A stretch of DNA of 53,771 nucleotides from Pseudodesulfovibrio sp. (GCA_016342345.1 JAEINO010000022.1:1-53771), one strand, 5' to 3'. Positions 41,172-50,510 are shown, numbered from the stretch's first letter. The notes: generated from the sequence alone by a model not told the origin. Numbers and translations are program-made.

Positions 41172-42626
41172 ATGAGAAAAATGCTCGTAATCACACGCGA
41201 TGGAAGTCGCTCCGAGGATGTCAGCGATCTGCTTGATCAGGATGATGAGATCCTGACCGAAACGACTTTGGAGTCTTCAACACCAAACGATGACCTAGAA
41301 GTTGATACACTTTTCGTTGATGTTGAATCTTTGCTTGGGAAAAGCAAATCCATCAACAAAGCACTTAAAGAATTGTGGGCACACTACCCTTCAGCGGCTA
41401 TCGTCGTCATGGCTGATGAAGAACAGACCAATGTTGCCGTTGATGCTGTTAAGGCTGGAGCTTTTGACTACCTCACCCACCCCATCGGGAAAGACGAGCT
41501 CGATCTGGTCATGGACAAAGTCCGTGAATCTGATGTGTTGCAGTCTGAACTCGATTATCTACGGGGACAGTTCTGGGATAAAGACTCCCTCGATTATGTA
41601 GATACTCGAAGCCAGGCCATGCGGGATGTTTTTGTTAAGATCAGGCAAGTTGCAGGAACTCGAACCACGGTGCTTCTTACAGGAGAGACAGGAACCGGAA
41701 AAAGCCTTATCGCCAAGCTTCTCCATAGGCATAGTGATCGCAAGGGCATGCCATTCATAAGCATTCATTGTGGAGCCATTCCTGACTCATTGGTGGAAAG
41801 TGAACTTTTCGGCCATGAAAAAGGAGCGTTTACCGGTGCAGTACGGCGTAAACTTGGCAAATTTGAATTAGCGCATGGTGGAACCATTTTTCTCGATGAA
41901 ATTGGTACCGTCAGCCAATCAGTTCAAGTAAAACTTCTCAATGTAATTCAAGAACGAATCATCCAGCGGGTCGGCGGGGAAAATGATATTCCTGTTGATG
42001 TCCGCATTATGGCCGCAACCAATGAAGATATCCAACAACTCTGTGATGAAGGAAGATTTAGACGTGACTTATTTTACAGACTGAACGTTTTCCCAATTCG
42101 CATCCCGCCTCTAAGAGACAGAATCGAAGATATTCCTAGACTATCAGAAAGCTTCATTAAGCAGTTTAATGGCTTGCTTACCACGGAGATCAAAGGCATC
42201 CATCCTGACATTCTAGATGCATTTCAAGCATATGACTGGCCGGGCAATGTCCGAGAACTCGAGAACATAATTGAACGTGCCTGTATCTTGGAAACGGGCG
42301 ATGTACTCCTTCCATCAAGCTTCCCCCCCGACCTCTTGGACACTCAAGGAGAGGTCGTGACATCACCGGTAAAAACCAGCCTACCCCTTAAGGAGGCCCG
42401 CAAGGTCACTGTCGACAAGTTCGAGAAACAATATTTGAGCAGTCTTCTTGAGCAGTGCAATGGCGTCATCAAAGAATCAGCTGAGCGAGCCGGAATCACT
42501 TCACGGCAATTAAACAAACTCATGACTCGCCACGGCCTCACAAAAAAAGCCTTTAAAAAACAAAACAAGAACCAAGAGTTCCGATCAAAAAATAAAGCAG
42601 AACACAAAGATCCTATTGTTTCATAA
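41172..42626 (+). CDS. Sigma-54 activator with a degenerate receiver domain
   Basis: 484 residues of NtrC-type layout: a receiver-like domain (1-115), AAA+ ATPase (about 135-370; Walker [15 protein letters not shown] motif intact in [12 protein letters not shown], Walker [11 protein letters not shown]) and a Fis-type helix-turn-helix near 425-455. The receiver keeps a central Asp (TLFVDVES), but the acidic pair near the N-terminus is replaced by RDG, and the usual lysine of YLxKP is histidine (DYLTHPIG). Phosphorylation may therefore be lost or altered. It lies upstream of a sigma-54 promoter (42794) that heads an eleven-gene cluster, so it is the likely activator of that cluster. GAGGT precedes the ATG. 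Confidence 0.92.
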   Translation: MRKMLVITRDGSRSEDVSDLLDQDDEILTETTLESSTPNDDLEVDTLFVDVESLLGKSKSINKALKELWAHYPSAAIVVMADEEQTNVAVDAVKAGAFDYLTHPIGKDELDLVMDKVRESDVLQSELDYLRGQFWDKDSLDYVDTRSQAMRDVFVKIRQVAGTRTTVLLTGETGTGKSLIAKLLHRHSDRKGMPFISIHCGAIPDSLVESELFGHEKGAFTGAVRRKLGKFELAHGGTIFLDEIGTVSQSVQVKLLNVIQERIIQRVGGENDIPVDVRIMAATNEDIQQLCDEGRFRRDLFYRLNVFPIRIPPLRDRIEDIPRLSESFIKQFNGLLTTEIKGIHPDILDAFQAYDWPGNVRELENIIERACILETGDVLLPSSFPPDLLDTQGEVVTSPVKTSLPLKEARKVTVDKFEKQYLSSLLEQCNGVIKESAERAGITSRQLNKLMTRHGLTKKAFKKQNKNQEFRSKNKAEHKDPIVS

Positions 42627-42705
42627 TAGTTTAAAATAAATCAGTATTTATCAATAGAATCACATTTCACGCACCTTTTTTTTCACGCGATTCCTCGGAC
42701 TAGAC

Positions 42706-42758
42706 ATAGGCCTCCGGCATAACAAGAACAAAAAGTTCTTGTTATGCCGGAGGCCTAT
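42706..42758 (+). terminator. 24-bp perfect inverted repeat (terminator or boundary)
   Basis: A flawless 24-bp stem (42706-42729 and 42735-42758) with a five-A loop, followed by CAATTTT. It lies 79 bases past the activator stop and 35 bases before the sigma-54 promoter. It probably ends the activator transcript; the stem is much longer than a terminator needs. Confidence 0.75.
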
Positions 42759-42793
42759 CAATTTTACCCTTATATTTCAACGCATTGCGCCTG

Positions 42794-42809
42794 TGGCACG
42801 CTCTCTGCT
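42794..42809 (+). promoter_or_regulatory. Sigma-54 (-24/-12) promoter of the OB-like/RimK/Pot cluster
   Basis: TGGCACGCTCTCTGCT has GG and GC 12 bases apart and matches the consensus at all but the first T of TTGC. It lies 35 bases before the first gene of the cluster (42844) and directly downstream of a sigma-54 activator gene. Confidence 0.8.
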
Positions 42810-42843
42810 TTATGGAAATTCTCCGCATGAGAACAAAAAAACC

Positions 42844-43107
42844 ATGAAAAAACCAAGTACATCTTCATCAAATCGCAAAGAAACCGTGAGAGGCGTTGTT
42901 GTCCCTAAAGAATGGGATAACAAATACCAAGTGACGGAAGTATTGATCGCATGCAAAGGCGAACGAGAAATTCGCATTGATAATCCAGATAAATTCCCGA
43001 CCATTTTATCCTTGTCTCAGAAAGAGGCACTGGTCACGGGTACCGTTACAAAAGATGATTCTGGTGAATCCATTATTGTTGAGAGTTTCAATGTCATCAC
43101 AAAATAA
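42844..43107 (+). CDS. Small OB-like protein, first gene of the cluster
   Basis: 87 residues. A serine- and lysine-rich head (MKKPSTSSSNRKE) leads to a compact beta-rich domain: TVRGVVVPKEWDNKY, TEVLIACKGEREIRID, EALVTGTVTKDDSGES, IIVESFNVI. The strand pattern, with a glycine-x-valine near each end and a final hydrophobic strand, resembles an OB-fold. Two further small proteins of the cluster share the pattern. No family was recognised. No clear ribosome site precedes the ATG at 42844; the leader from the sigma-54 promoter is only about 25-30 bases. Confidence 0.7.
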   Translation: MKKPSTSSSNRKETVRGVVVPKEWDNKYQVTEVLIACKGEREIRIDNPDKFPTILSLSQKEALVTGTVTKDDSGESIIVESFNVITK

Positions 43108-43123
43108 GAGCGGAATAAAGCGT

Positions 43124-43639
43124 ATGCAGACAATTCTCGACATACTTTTCATATCGGTTCTGCTGTTATGCTTATTGGCATCGCAGGTCTGCGCCGAGGG
43201 GCATCCACTAAATCCTGTCGAAATCAGAGGACGGGTGGTGAGTACCCACGAGGGTTTAACCGTCAATGACGGCACGCAGGACTACTTGCTTCTTGGCATT
43301 GACAATATCGGCATCGAAGGACGGGTCTGTATAATATTTGGAGACCTGAACAAAAAGGATGGAGAACTCACAATCGACGTCTTCACAATACATATTGTTC
43401 CAGGTGGCGACTCGGATGAAGACAACATTGGACTCCATGAGGATCGGAATACCCTTACCAGGGTCACGCAAAGCTACGTTGGACAGATGCGTCAAGCATC
43501 CCCCTACGATTTGGCACATTGGATTTGCGCATCCTCAGCCACCGAACAGGGGAGGAACTGTATGACGATCAGATTGAGGTGCTACTCAAACCGGCCTTAT
43601 ATCGTTCCGGTCAACCATAACACAAAAAAAACAGCGTAG
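43124..43639 (+). CDS. Secreted OB-like protein
   Basis: 171 residues. A signal peptide (MQTILDILFISVLLLCLLAS ... CAEG) precedes an OB-like domain: PVEIRGRVVSTHEGLTVND, YLLLGIDNIGIEGRVCII, GELTIDVFTIHIVPG. After it a less ordered tail (about 100-171) holds two cysteines and many polar residues. An upstream in-frame ATG at 43091, within the previous gene and with GAGAG before it, would give a more basic signal n-region and translational coupling; the start is uncertain between the two. No family was recognised. Confidence 0.65.
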   Translation: MQTILDILFISVLLLCLLASQVCAEGHPLNPVEIRGRVVSTHEGLTVNDGTQDYLLLGIDNIGIEGRVCIIFGDLNKKDGELTIDVFTIHIVPGGDSDEDNIGLHEDRNTLTRVTQSYVGQMRQASPYDLAHWICASSATEQGRNCMTIRLRCYSNRPYIVPVNHNTKKTA

Positions 43640-43646
43640 GTACGGC

Positions 43647-44210
43647 ATGGAACCATCTGTTATCGAAAACGAAGTTCTTGAAAGTGATGTCTGTGAAGTG
43701 CATATAACTTCCGGGCTTTGTCCAGAGGATGTAGACAGCCTTCTTGAGATGGCAGGAACCAGTGGCTTGTTCAACTCGGAAGAAATGATTGCAGCTGAAG
43801 ATTTGGCATGGGGATGTGCCTATCAGGGGAGCGATGCTTCGTGTCATTTCCTGCAAGCTAGAATCAATACTCCGAAAACCGAAGAGCCAATCGGTTTTCT
43901 TTGCTTCGCAGAAATACCGCACTGGCCACACAACTATGAGTTGTTCGGTATAGCCGTTACTCCAGACTACCAACGCCTGGGGATTGGCTCCGCACTCATG
44001 GCGGAGATGGAACGGATGGTAACCACTCGCAGTGGTAAACGCATTTTCCTTGAAACAGGCGACAGCCGCTTATTCGAGACGCCTCGACTTTTTTATGAAG
44101 CGAATAATTACACCATGGAACAACGCTTTTTCAAGCAGTTCATCCCTAAGGATGATGCCATTGTATATTGTAGAACGATAGAGTCCGAAAAAGGCTTAAA
44201 CTGTCAGTAG
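43647..44210 (+). CDS. GNAT family N-acetyltransferase
   Basis: 187 residues. The acetyl-CoA-binding motif is GIAVTPDYQRLGIGSALMAEME, with strand 4 YELFGIAVT before it and RLFYEANNYTMEQRF as the closing part of the fold. The N-terminal region ITSGLCPEDVDSLLEMAG is that of a subgroup of unassigned GNAT proteins. The substrate may be a small amine, a polyamine or a protein N-terminus. The gene begins seven bases after the secreted OB-like gene, within the sigma-54 cluster that ends in polyamine transport genes, so polyamine acetylation is worth considering but is inference. Confidence 0.9.
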   Translation: MEPSVIENEVLESDVCEVHITSGLCPEDVDSLLEMAGTSGLFNSEEMIAAEDLAWGCAYQGSDASCHFLQARINTPKTEEPIGFLCFAEIPHWPHNYELFGIAVTPDYQRLGIGSALMAEMERMVTTRSGKRIFLETGDSRLFETPRLFYEANNYTMEQRFFKQFIPKDDAIVYCRTIESEKGLNCQ

Positions 44211-44228
44211 GAGGAAATGGAGGAAACC

Positions 44229-44501
44229 ATGTCTTCAGAAATCTACGAAGAGACCATATACGGCCAAGTGCTGCCAATAAACTGGAATGATGATGCCCCT
44301 GATGGCCTTATGATCCTGGTGGATGGCGAAGAAGAACTTATCGTTGAACTAGACAAGAACGGCATGCTGCTTATGGACCACGTTGACAGATGGGTCAGGG
44401 CAGAAGTCCTCATCAAGGAAGAAGAGGACGAACTTCGCATCAAGGTCAAAGATTTTAATCTTGAAGATGAATGGGACTATATCGACGATGACAACTGGTA
44501 A
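44229..44501 (+). CDS. Small acidic OB-like protein
   Basis: 90 residues, strongly acidic. Strands resemble those of the two small proteins before it: YEETIYGQVLPINWNDDA, LMILVDGEEELIVELDKNG, VDRWVRAEVLIKEEEDEL, RIKVKDFNLEDEW. It ends in acidic residues and tryptophans (DYIDDDNW). No family was recognised. The ATG at 44229 has GGAGG five bases upstream; an ATG at 44217 sits too close to another GGAGG. The acidic surface could bind cations such as polyamines or a basic partner. Confidence 0.72.
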   Translation: MSSEIYEETIYGQVLPINWNDDAPDGLMILVDGEEELIVELDKNGMLLMDHVDRWVRAEVLIKEEEDELRIKVKDFNLEDEWDYIDDDNW

Positions 44502-44575
44502 CCCCTCGTTGCGATGTCACATTCAATTTTTTCATACGTCATGACCATAAGCCAAATAAAAAAAAGATAATTACA

Positions 44576-45229
44576 GTGATACACCCAAAAAACGAAGTGC
44601 GTTTCGTCAATCCGTCCATCGGCTACGGAGTTTTCGCCACAGCCGACATCCCCCGAGGAACCATTGTATACGTCAAGGATCGCCTTGAAATTGAATTGAC
44701 CGAAAAGATCTTCAACGCACTGGACGAACACCATAAATCCATAGCTGTAAAATATTCATACACCGACGAAAATGGCATCAAGATCCTTAGCTGGGATAAT
44801 GCCAAATACGTTAATCACAGATGCAATTGCAACACTATCAGCACCGGTTATGGCTTTGAAATTGCCATCCGAAACATCTATAAAGGTGAAGAAATCTGTG
44901 ATGACTACGGCCTGTTCAATTTCGAAGATGAAATCCAACTTTCCTGCAAATGCCCGGAATGCCGAAAATCACTCAAGCCGGATGACATAGAAAAGCATTA
45001 TGTCATTTGGGATGAACTGATCATCTCTGCCTTGAATAAAGTGACGGATGTGCATCAACCACTCATGGAATTCATGGATTCTGAAACCAAAAAACAACTC
45101 CGGGCATATCTCTGTGGCGAAGATGCATACACCTCTGTTCTTGCTTTAAGATATCGACGCAACATTAAAGATACTCAAATCGTTCCAGTCGGGAACACAC
45201 CCATTACCCACCAAGGATTCAATGGCTAA
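44576..45229 (+). CDS. SET-domain protein (lysine methyltransferase-like)
   Basis: 217 residues from a GTG at 44576. The SET fold is visible: NPSIGYGVFATADIPRGTIV binds S-adenosylmethionine, NAKYVNHRCNCNTI matches the conserved N-H-x-C-x-x-N, and GEEICDDYGLF matches the closing E-x-x-x-x-Y. A post-SET-like zinc cluster (CKCPECRKSL) follows. Eukaryote-type SET proteins are found sporadically in bacteria and would methylate lysines on a protein. Its last eight bases overlap the zinc-protease gene. The target may be a ribosomal or envelope protein, given the RimK partner; that is inference. There is no good Shine-Dalgarno site at the GTG. Confidence 0.85.
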   Translation: MIHPKNEVRFVNPSIGYGVFATADIPRGTIVYVKDRLEIELTEKIFNALDEHHKSIAVKYSYTDENGIKILSWDNAKYVNHRCNCNTISTGYGFEIAIRNIYKGEEICDDYGLFNFEDEIQLSCKCPECRKSLKPDDIEKHYVIWDELIISALNKVTDVHQPLMEFMDSETKKQLRAYLCGEDAYTSVLALRYRRNIKDTQIVPVGNTPITHQGFNG

Positions 45230-45704
45230 AACTCCAAAACAACCGAAGACAATCATCGGGTGGCGGGAGTGGATCTCGTTGCCCGATTTTCACGTTCCAG
45301 CCATTAAAGCAAAAATTGATACAGGGGCCAGAACATCTGCCATTCATGCTTTCGGCATAGAAACTTTTGAAAGAGGCGAAGAACACTATGTTCGATTCCA
45401 CATCCACCCACTCCAGAGACGCGACGATGTGTCTATTCCTTGTGAAGCGAAGTTGATCGACAAACGCAAAATTAAAAATTCAGGCGGCGTGAGCCAAAAA
45501 AGATATGTCATAGGCACCACCGTAGAGATTGCAGGACAGCATTGGAAGATCGAGTTGACCCTAACAAATCGGGACGAAATGAAGTTCCGAATGCTTTTGG
45601 GACGCTCGGCGATGAAAGGCCGTCTTATCGTCGATCCCCAACAGTCATATCGGGCTGGAAAACTCAAACTGGAAACATTGTACACAGAATTAAAAAACTC
45701 ATGA
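45222..45704 (+). CDS. RimB/RimK-associated ATP-dependent zinc protease-like protein
   Basis: 160 residues of the PF05618 type. The retropepsin-like core [32 protein letters not shown] contains the DTGA active site, and [20 protein letters not shown], and [18 protein letters not shown] complete the family. Proteins of this class are paired with RimK and trim or control glutamate tails added to ribosomal protein S6 (RimB). Here the gene overlaps both the SET gene (eight bases) and rimK (ATGA), so the three are coupled. Confidence 0.92.
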   Translation: MAKTPKQPKTIIGWREWISLPDFHVPAIKAKIDTGARTSAIHAFGIETFERGEEHYVRFHIHPLQRRDDVSIPCEAKLIDKRKIKNSGGVSQKRYVIGTTVEIAGQHWKIELTLTNRDEMKFRMLLGRSAMKGRLIVDPQQSYRAGKLKLETLYTELKNS

Positions 45705-46606
45705 AAATAGCAATACTCTCAAGAAAAAAATACCTGTACTCCACCAATGCTCTCGTGGAGGCAGGTGAAGCCCACGGACACGACATGCGCGTTATCAATC
45801 CGTTGCGCTGTTACATGAACATCGCCTCCCACAATCCCACTATCCATTACAAAGGTGAGGATTTGTCGGACATAGATGCAATCATACCACGTATCGGAGC
45901 ATCTATTACGTTCTATGGCACTGCTGTAGCTCGCCAGTTTGAAATGATGAACGTGTACAATTTAAACGAATCCGTAGCCATCACCCGTTCTCGCGATAAA
46001 TTACGCAGCATGCAACTTCTTTCTCGCAAAGGCATTGGCCTCCCCGTAACAGGTTTCGCCAACTCAACCAAGTTCACTGACGACCTGATTAAAATGGTTG
46101 GCGGTGCTCCTCTTGTGGTCAAACTGCTTGAAGGAACTCAAGGCATCGGCGTTGTCCTAGCTGAAAACACTCAAGCTGCCAAAAGTGTCATTGAAGCATT
46201 TCAGGGTGTTAAAGCAAATATTCTGGTTCAGGAATACATCAAGGAAGCCAAAGGCAAAGACCTTCGCTGCCTCGTTATCGGAGGTAAAATCGTAGCCTCC
46301 ATGCAACGAAAAGCCCTTGCCGGAGAATTTCGTTCCAATCTACATCGTGGCGGCACTGCCTCAATCACAAAAATAACCCCAGAGGAACGTTCTACAGCAG
46401 TTCGGGCAGCCAAGATTATGGGCCTTAATGTCTGTGGTGTTGACTTGCTCAGGACCAATCACGGCCCAGTCGTGATGGAAGTGAATTCCTCTCCTGGCCT
46501 TGAGGGAATCGAAAACGTAACAGGCAAGAATATCGCTGCAAAAATCATCGATTTTATTGAAAAAAATGCCAAACCTGGCAAAACAAAAACCCGAGGTCAG
46601 GGATAG
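45701..46606 (+). CDS. rimK: RimK-type alpha-L-glutamate ligase
   Basis: 301 residues. The ATP-grasp ligase has [19 protein letters not shown] at the N-terminus, then [17 protein letters not shown], a substrate loop [37 protein letters not shown], and the metal-binding end [12 protein letters not shown]. RimK adds glutamates to the C-terminus of ribosomal protein S6, and related enzymes make other glutamylated products. Length and the neighbouring PF05618 protein fit RimK proper. The start overlaps the protease stop (ATGA). The PotABCD genes follow after 28 bases. Confidence 0.93.
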   Translation: MKIAILSRKKYLYSTNALVEAGEAHGHDMRVINPLRCYMNIASHNPTIHYKGEDLSDIDAIIPRIGASITFYGTAVARQFEMMNVYNLNESVAITRSRDKLRSMQLLSRKGIGLPVTGFANSTKFTDDLIKMVGGAPLVVKLLEGTQGIGVVLAENTQAAKSVIEAFQGVKANILVQEYIKEAKGKDLRCLVIGGKIVASMQRKALAGEFRSNLHRGGTASITKITPEERSTAVRAAKIMGLNVCGVDLLRTNHGPVVMEVNSSPGLEGIENVTGKNIAAKIIDFIEKNAKPGKTKTRGQG

Positions 46607-46634
46607 GCGTAACGCCTAATTTATAAGGCTCATT

Positions 46635-47753
46635 ATGGGACATAATGTTATTGATATTGCTGGTATCAGCAAATCCTTTGATGGAGAAGTTGCCCTTGAA
46701 TGCTTCACTCTTTCCATTGCGGACGGGGAATTCCTGACTCTGCTTGGCCCCTCAGGATGTGGCAAAACTACGATTTTACGCATCATCGGCGGCTTTGAAG
46801 AACATGACAGCGGTGAAATCCGCATTGATGGACAATCGGCTACAAATGTTCCACCCGAATCACGCGCCGTGAATACGGTCTTTCAGAGCTACGCCTTGTT
46901 CCCTCATATGGACGTATATGACAATATCGCCTTTGGTCTTCACGTAGCGGGCAAATCTACTTCCGAAATATGTGAAGCAGTTCAAGAAGCACTTAAGCTC
47001 GTTCGGCTTGAAAAAGTTAAACACAAGATGCCACGGGAGTTGTCCGGTGGACAGCAACAACGCGTTGCCATAGCACGAGCCATTGTTAACAAGCCTCGTG
47101 TTCTCCTTCTGGATGAACCACTTTCCGCTCTTGACTATCGTTTACGCAAACAGATGCAAAAAGAGTTGAAAGAACTTCAGCGGACTTTGGGTATCACCTT
47201 CATCCTCGTAACTCATGATCAGGAAGAAGCATTCACCATGTCGGACCGTGTTGTGGTCATGGACCATGGACGAATTGTGCAAGTGGGGTCTCCTCGGACA
47301 ATCTATGAAGAACCATCCAACCTGTATGTTGCCAGCTTCGTAGGTGAAATCAATGTTCTTGATGGTGTCATCAAAAGTCGTGGTGAATGCAATTACGTGG
47401 CTGAAGTTGAGGGCGTGACTGTTGTCGTCAAATCCAAACGGGACTTCAAGGAAGGAGATCCAATTCATTTGCTTTTGCGTCCCGAGGATTTTCGAGTTGA
47501 AGTCATGCAAGATTTGGAAGAATCTCCTACTCTAGCAAAAAAGTTCGCCAAGGCTCTTCTCAAGGGGACTGTAGATCGCACATATTATAAAGGCGCGACT
47601 TACGACGTTGACATAACCCTCGCTGACGGCAAGCGGATATTGGTAACGGAATTCTTTGATGAGGATAGCGACTCTCTGTATTTCAATCCGGGCGACCGAG
47701 TAGCCGTAGGCTGGTTCGAAGGCTGGGAGGTTGTATTACCACATGAAGGATAG
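46635..47753 (+). CDS. potA: Spermidine/putrescine ABC transporter ATP-binding protein
   Basis: 372 residues. The ABC domain has Walker A GPSGCGKTT, Q-loop TVFQSYALFP, signature LSGGQQQRVAIARA, Walker B VLLLDEPLSALD and the H-loop VTHDQEEA. A C-terminal TOBE-like regulatory part follows (about 250-370). It energises the PotBC permease. It overlaps potB by 11 bases. Confidence 0.95.
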   Translation: MGHNVIDIAGISKSFDGEVALECFTLSIADGEFLTLLGPSGCGKTTILRIIGGFEEHDSGEIRIDGQSATNVPPESRAVNTVFQSYALFPHMDVYDNIAFGLHVAGKSTSEICEAVQEALKLVRLEKVKHKMPRELSGGQQQRVAIARAIVNKPRVLLLDEPLSALDYRLRKQMQKELKELQRTLGITFILVTHDQEEAFTMSDRVVVMDHGRIVQVGSPRTIYEEPSNLYVASFVGEINVLDGVIKSRGECNYVAEVEGVTVVVKSKRDFKEGDPIHLLLRPEDFRVEVMQDLEESPTLAKKFAKALLKGTVDRTYYKGATYDVDITLADGKRILVTEFFDEDSDSLYFNPGDRVAVGWFEGWEVVLPHEG

Positions 47754-48597
47754 TCTCATATTCAGACGCCTTGTCATCAGTGGCATACTCGGTTGGATTG
47801 CTCTGTTTGGAGCAATTCCTGTCCTTCTGCTCACTGGTGTCAGCTTCCTGCAACGCCATCCGTCTGACCTGATTGAGGCGGTCTTCAGCATGGAGAGCTA
47901 TGCTCGATTGTCTGACCCAGCTATCGGTTCCATGCTCTTCAAGTCCATCATGATGGCGACCATGGCAACCCTGCTCTGCCTTCTCATCGGATATCCTTTT
48001 GCATACATCGTAGCCCGTGCAAACAAATGCCATGCGCGAACCATGCTTCTGTTTGTCATGATACCATTTTGGACCAACACACTCATTCGGACGTATGCAC
48101 TGGTTGCAGTCCTCAAAGCTGACGGTTTCCTGAATACAGCATTGATCTTTCTCGGCATTATCGATGCCCCCCTCAAGATTATGTACACTCAGACCGCTGT
48201 TTTCATAGGCCTAATATATACACTACTTCCTTTCATGGTTCTCCCCTTGTATGCAGCCATTGAAAAACTTGACCACAGACTTCTTGAAGCTTCGAGAGAC
48301 CTGGGTGCCAGTCGCTGGACAACCTTCAAAAAAATCACCATCCCACTTACAATGCCCGGCATTGTCTCCGGTTGCATGCTGGTTTTCTTGCCAGCGCTCG
48401 GCATGTTTTACATCCCGGACATTCTTGGCGGCGCACGAACCATGTTCCTTGGAAACTTCGTCCGCGATCAATTCCTGATAGCACGAGATCTCCCAATGGG
48501 AGCCGCCTCAAGCATCGCCATGACCTCGCTAATGGGGATTATGCTGCTTATTTACTATCGGAACTTAAGAAGGTCTGGAAGGACGGTTCGGTTATGA
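47743..48597 (+). CDS. potB: Spermidine/putrescine ABC transporter permease PotB
   Basis: 284 residues with six membrane segments. The cytoplasmic EAA motif that docks on the ATPase is LEASRDLGASRWTTFKKITIPLTMPG. The family order B then C and the two overlaps (with potA, 11 bases; with potC, ATGA) support the name. The ATG at 47743 is preferred to a TTG upstream because GGGAGG lies twelve bases before it. Confidence 0.94.
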   Translation: MKDSLIFRRLVISGILGWIALFGAIPVLLLTGVSFLQRHPSDLIEAVFSMESYARLSDPAIGSMLFKSIMMATMATLLCLLIGYPFAYIVARANKCHARTMLLFVMIPFWTNTLIRTYALVAVLKADGFLNTALIFLGIIDAPLKIMYTQTAVFIGLIYTLLPFMVLPLYAAIEKLDHRLLEASRDLGASRWTTFKKITIPLTMPGIVSGCMLVFLPALGMFYIPDILGGARTMFLGNFVRDQFLIARDLPMGAASSIAMTSLMGIMLLIYYRNLRRSGRTVRL

Positions 48598-49361
48598 ACA
48601 AATTCATAAAAGCAGCCTATGCCGGATTGGTGTATATCTTTCTCTATTTGCCGCTGGTGGTCATGGCAGCATATTCGTTCAACGCTTCGAAATACTCTCT
48701 TTCTTGGAAGGGATTCACTTTCAAGTGGTACGGAATACTTCTTTCCAATACAGCTCTACTTGATGCCGCGATCCATTCGCTGACCATTGCAATAACATCT
48801 GCAACGGTTGCCTGTCTCATCGGTACTTTGGCAGCTTTCATGCTCCAACAATACCGATTCAAAGGACGTAAGGCTGTTTTTGGGAGTTTATTTATCATGA
48901 TGATGACGCCTGACATTGTCATCGGCATATCTCTGCTCGTCATGTTTCTCGCCGCAGGTATGGCTCTCGGTTTTTGGACGCTTCTGATGGCGCATGTGAC
49001 CCTTTGCGTACCGTTTGTTGCAGCGACGGTCTATTCCCGTTTCAGGGGCTTTGACAACTCAATCATCGAAGCAGCCAAAGACCTTGGCGCAAGCGAATAT
49101 CAAGTTTTTCGACACATCGTTCTCCCCATGGCAATGCCTGGTCTCATAGCAGGTTGGCTTCTCAGTTTCACACTCTCTCTCGACGATGTCATCATCAGCT
49201 TTTTTACAACAGGGCCTACCTATGAAGTACTGCCCTTACGCATTTATTCAATGGTTCGTCTTGGCATTAAACCCGACGTCAACGCGCTCAGCGTGTTGAT
49301 GATCATCATAACAGTAGTCGCCGTCACTATGTCCAGACGGCTACTCAAGGAGAAGAAATGA
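48594..49361 (+). CDS. potC: Spermidine/putrescine ABC transporter permease PotC
   Basis: 255 residues, six membrane segments, EAA motif IEAAKDLGASEYQVFRHIVLPMAMPG. Its C-terminal half includes SLDDVIISFFTTGP, common in PotC. The start overlaps the potB stop, its end overlaps the potD start. Confidence 0.94.
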   Translation: MNKFIKAAYAGLVYIFLYLPLVVMAAYSFNASKYSLSWKGFTFKWYGILLSNTALLDAAIHSLTIAITSATVACLIGTLAAFMLQQYRFKGRKAVFGSLFIMMMTPDIVIGISLLVMFLAAGMALGFWTLLMAHVTLCVPFVAATVYSRFRGFDNSIIEAAKDLGASEYQVFRHIVLPMAMPGLIAGWLLSFTLSLDDVIISFFTTGPTYEVLPLRIYSMVRLGIKPDVNALSVLMIIITVVAVTMSRRLLKEKK

Positions 49362-50389
49362 AAAAACTACTGATCTCTTTAGCTCTTATCATGTTGTGCG
49401 CCGCTCCATCCTTCGCAGGAAATGGCGAACTGTTCCTCTACATCTGGTCCGAATACATCCCGGATGAAGTGGTGGAAAATTTCACTAAAGAAACTGGCAT
49501 CACGGTCCATGTGTCCAACTATGACAGCAATGAAGCGATGTTTGCCAAAATCAAGCTGACTGGTGAAGGATACGATCTCATTGTTCCTTCCTCGGACTAC
49601 GTAGCTCTTATGCGGCGACAGAAACTCCTTGTCCCTCTGGACAAAACAAAGTTGCCCAATTTCGGCAACCTCTCACCCAAACTTGTGAATCAGTCATTCG
49701 ATCCTGACAACACCTATTCGGTTCCCTACATGTGGGGATCGACATCTATCGCGGTCAACACCGGCACTCTCGGTTCCTCAGCAGTTGAAAGCATCTCCGA
49801 TCTTTGGAAACCGGAAATGACCGGACGACTTCTTCTTCCCAATGAACCGCGTGAGGCCTTCTCGCTTGCTCTCAAACTGCTCGGATATTCGCTCAATGAA
49901 ACGGACCCGGCACACCTTGAAGAAGCGTATCAAAAACTTAAAATACTGATGCCAATGGTGCGCGTCTTTGATTCGGATTCACCCAAGCAAGCTCTGCTTT
50001 CAGGCGAAGTTTCTGTTGGTGTCGTGTGGAACGGCGAAGCATTTATCGCAAATCAGGAAAACCCTGAAATACAGTACATATACCCGCCCGAAGGTTTCAG
50101 CCTCTGGCTTGATTCGCTATGCATACCTAAAGGTGCCAAAAACATAAAAGAGGCACACGCTTTCTTGAACTACATTCTTCGTCCGGATGTTGCTGCCACC
50201 ATCAGCACGGATATGGGTTACTCCACTCCAAATGCCAAGGCACTGGAGCTTATTCCCATCGACATTCGCTCCAACCCCATTGTCTACCCCACGGACGCTG
50301 AGGTCCAGCGTGGTGAATTTCAAGATGATCTGGGAGAAACAATGAAACTGTATGATGCTTATTGGATCAAGCTGAAGACAGGCAAGTAA
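49358..50389 (+). CDS. potD: Spermidine/putrescine-binding periplasmic protein PotD
   Basis: 343 residues with a signal peptide (MKKLLISLALIMLCAAPSFAG). The mature protein begins with the PotD-type LYIWSEYIPDEVVENFTKETGI, then YDLIVPSSDYV, VPYMWGSTSIAVN, and DSLCIPKGAKN. It captures polyamines in the periplasm and delivers them to PotBC. It is the last gene of the cluster. It overlaps potC by four bases. Confidence 0.95.
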   Translation: MKKLLISLALIMLCAAPSFAGNGELFLYIWSEYIPDEVVENFTKETGITVHVSNYDSNEAMFAKIKLTGEGYDLIVPSSDYVALMRRQKLLVPLDKTKLPNFGNLSPKLVNQSFDPDNTYSVPYMWGSTSIAVNTGTLGSSAVESISDLWKPEMTGRLLLPNEPREAFSLALKLLGYSLNETDPAHLEEAYQKLKILMPMVRVFDSDSPKQALLSGEVSVGVVWNGEAFIANQENPEIQYIYPPEGFSLWLDSLCIPKGAKNIKEAHAFLNYILRPDVAATISTDMGYSTPNAKALELIPIDIRSNPIVYPTDAEVQRGEFQDDLGETMKLYDAYWIKLKTGK

Positions 50390-50510
50390 AGGCCTTCCCC
50401 ATACTCACTCTAAAGAAATGAACACGGCTAGAATGCAAACCACTATGAGACTTAGCCCCTGTTGAAATTGCAAGGTAGACTGTTGTTCTTGGTGAACATG
50501 ACACGATTGT

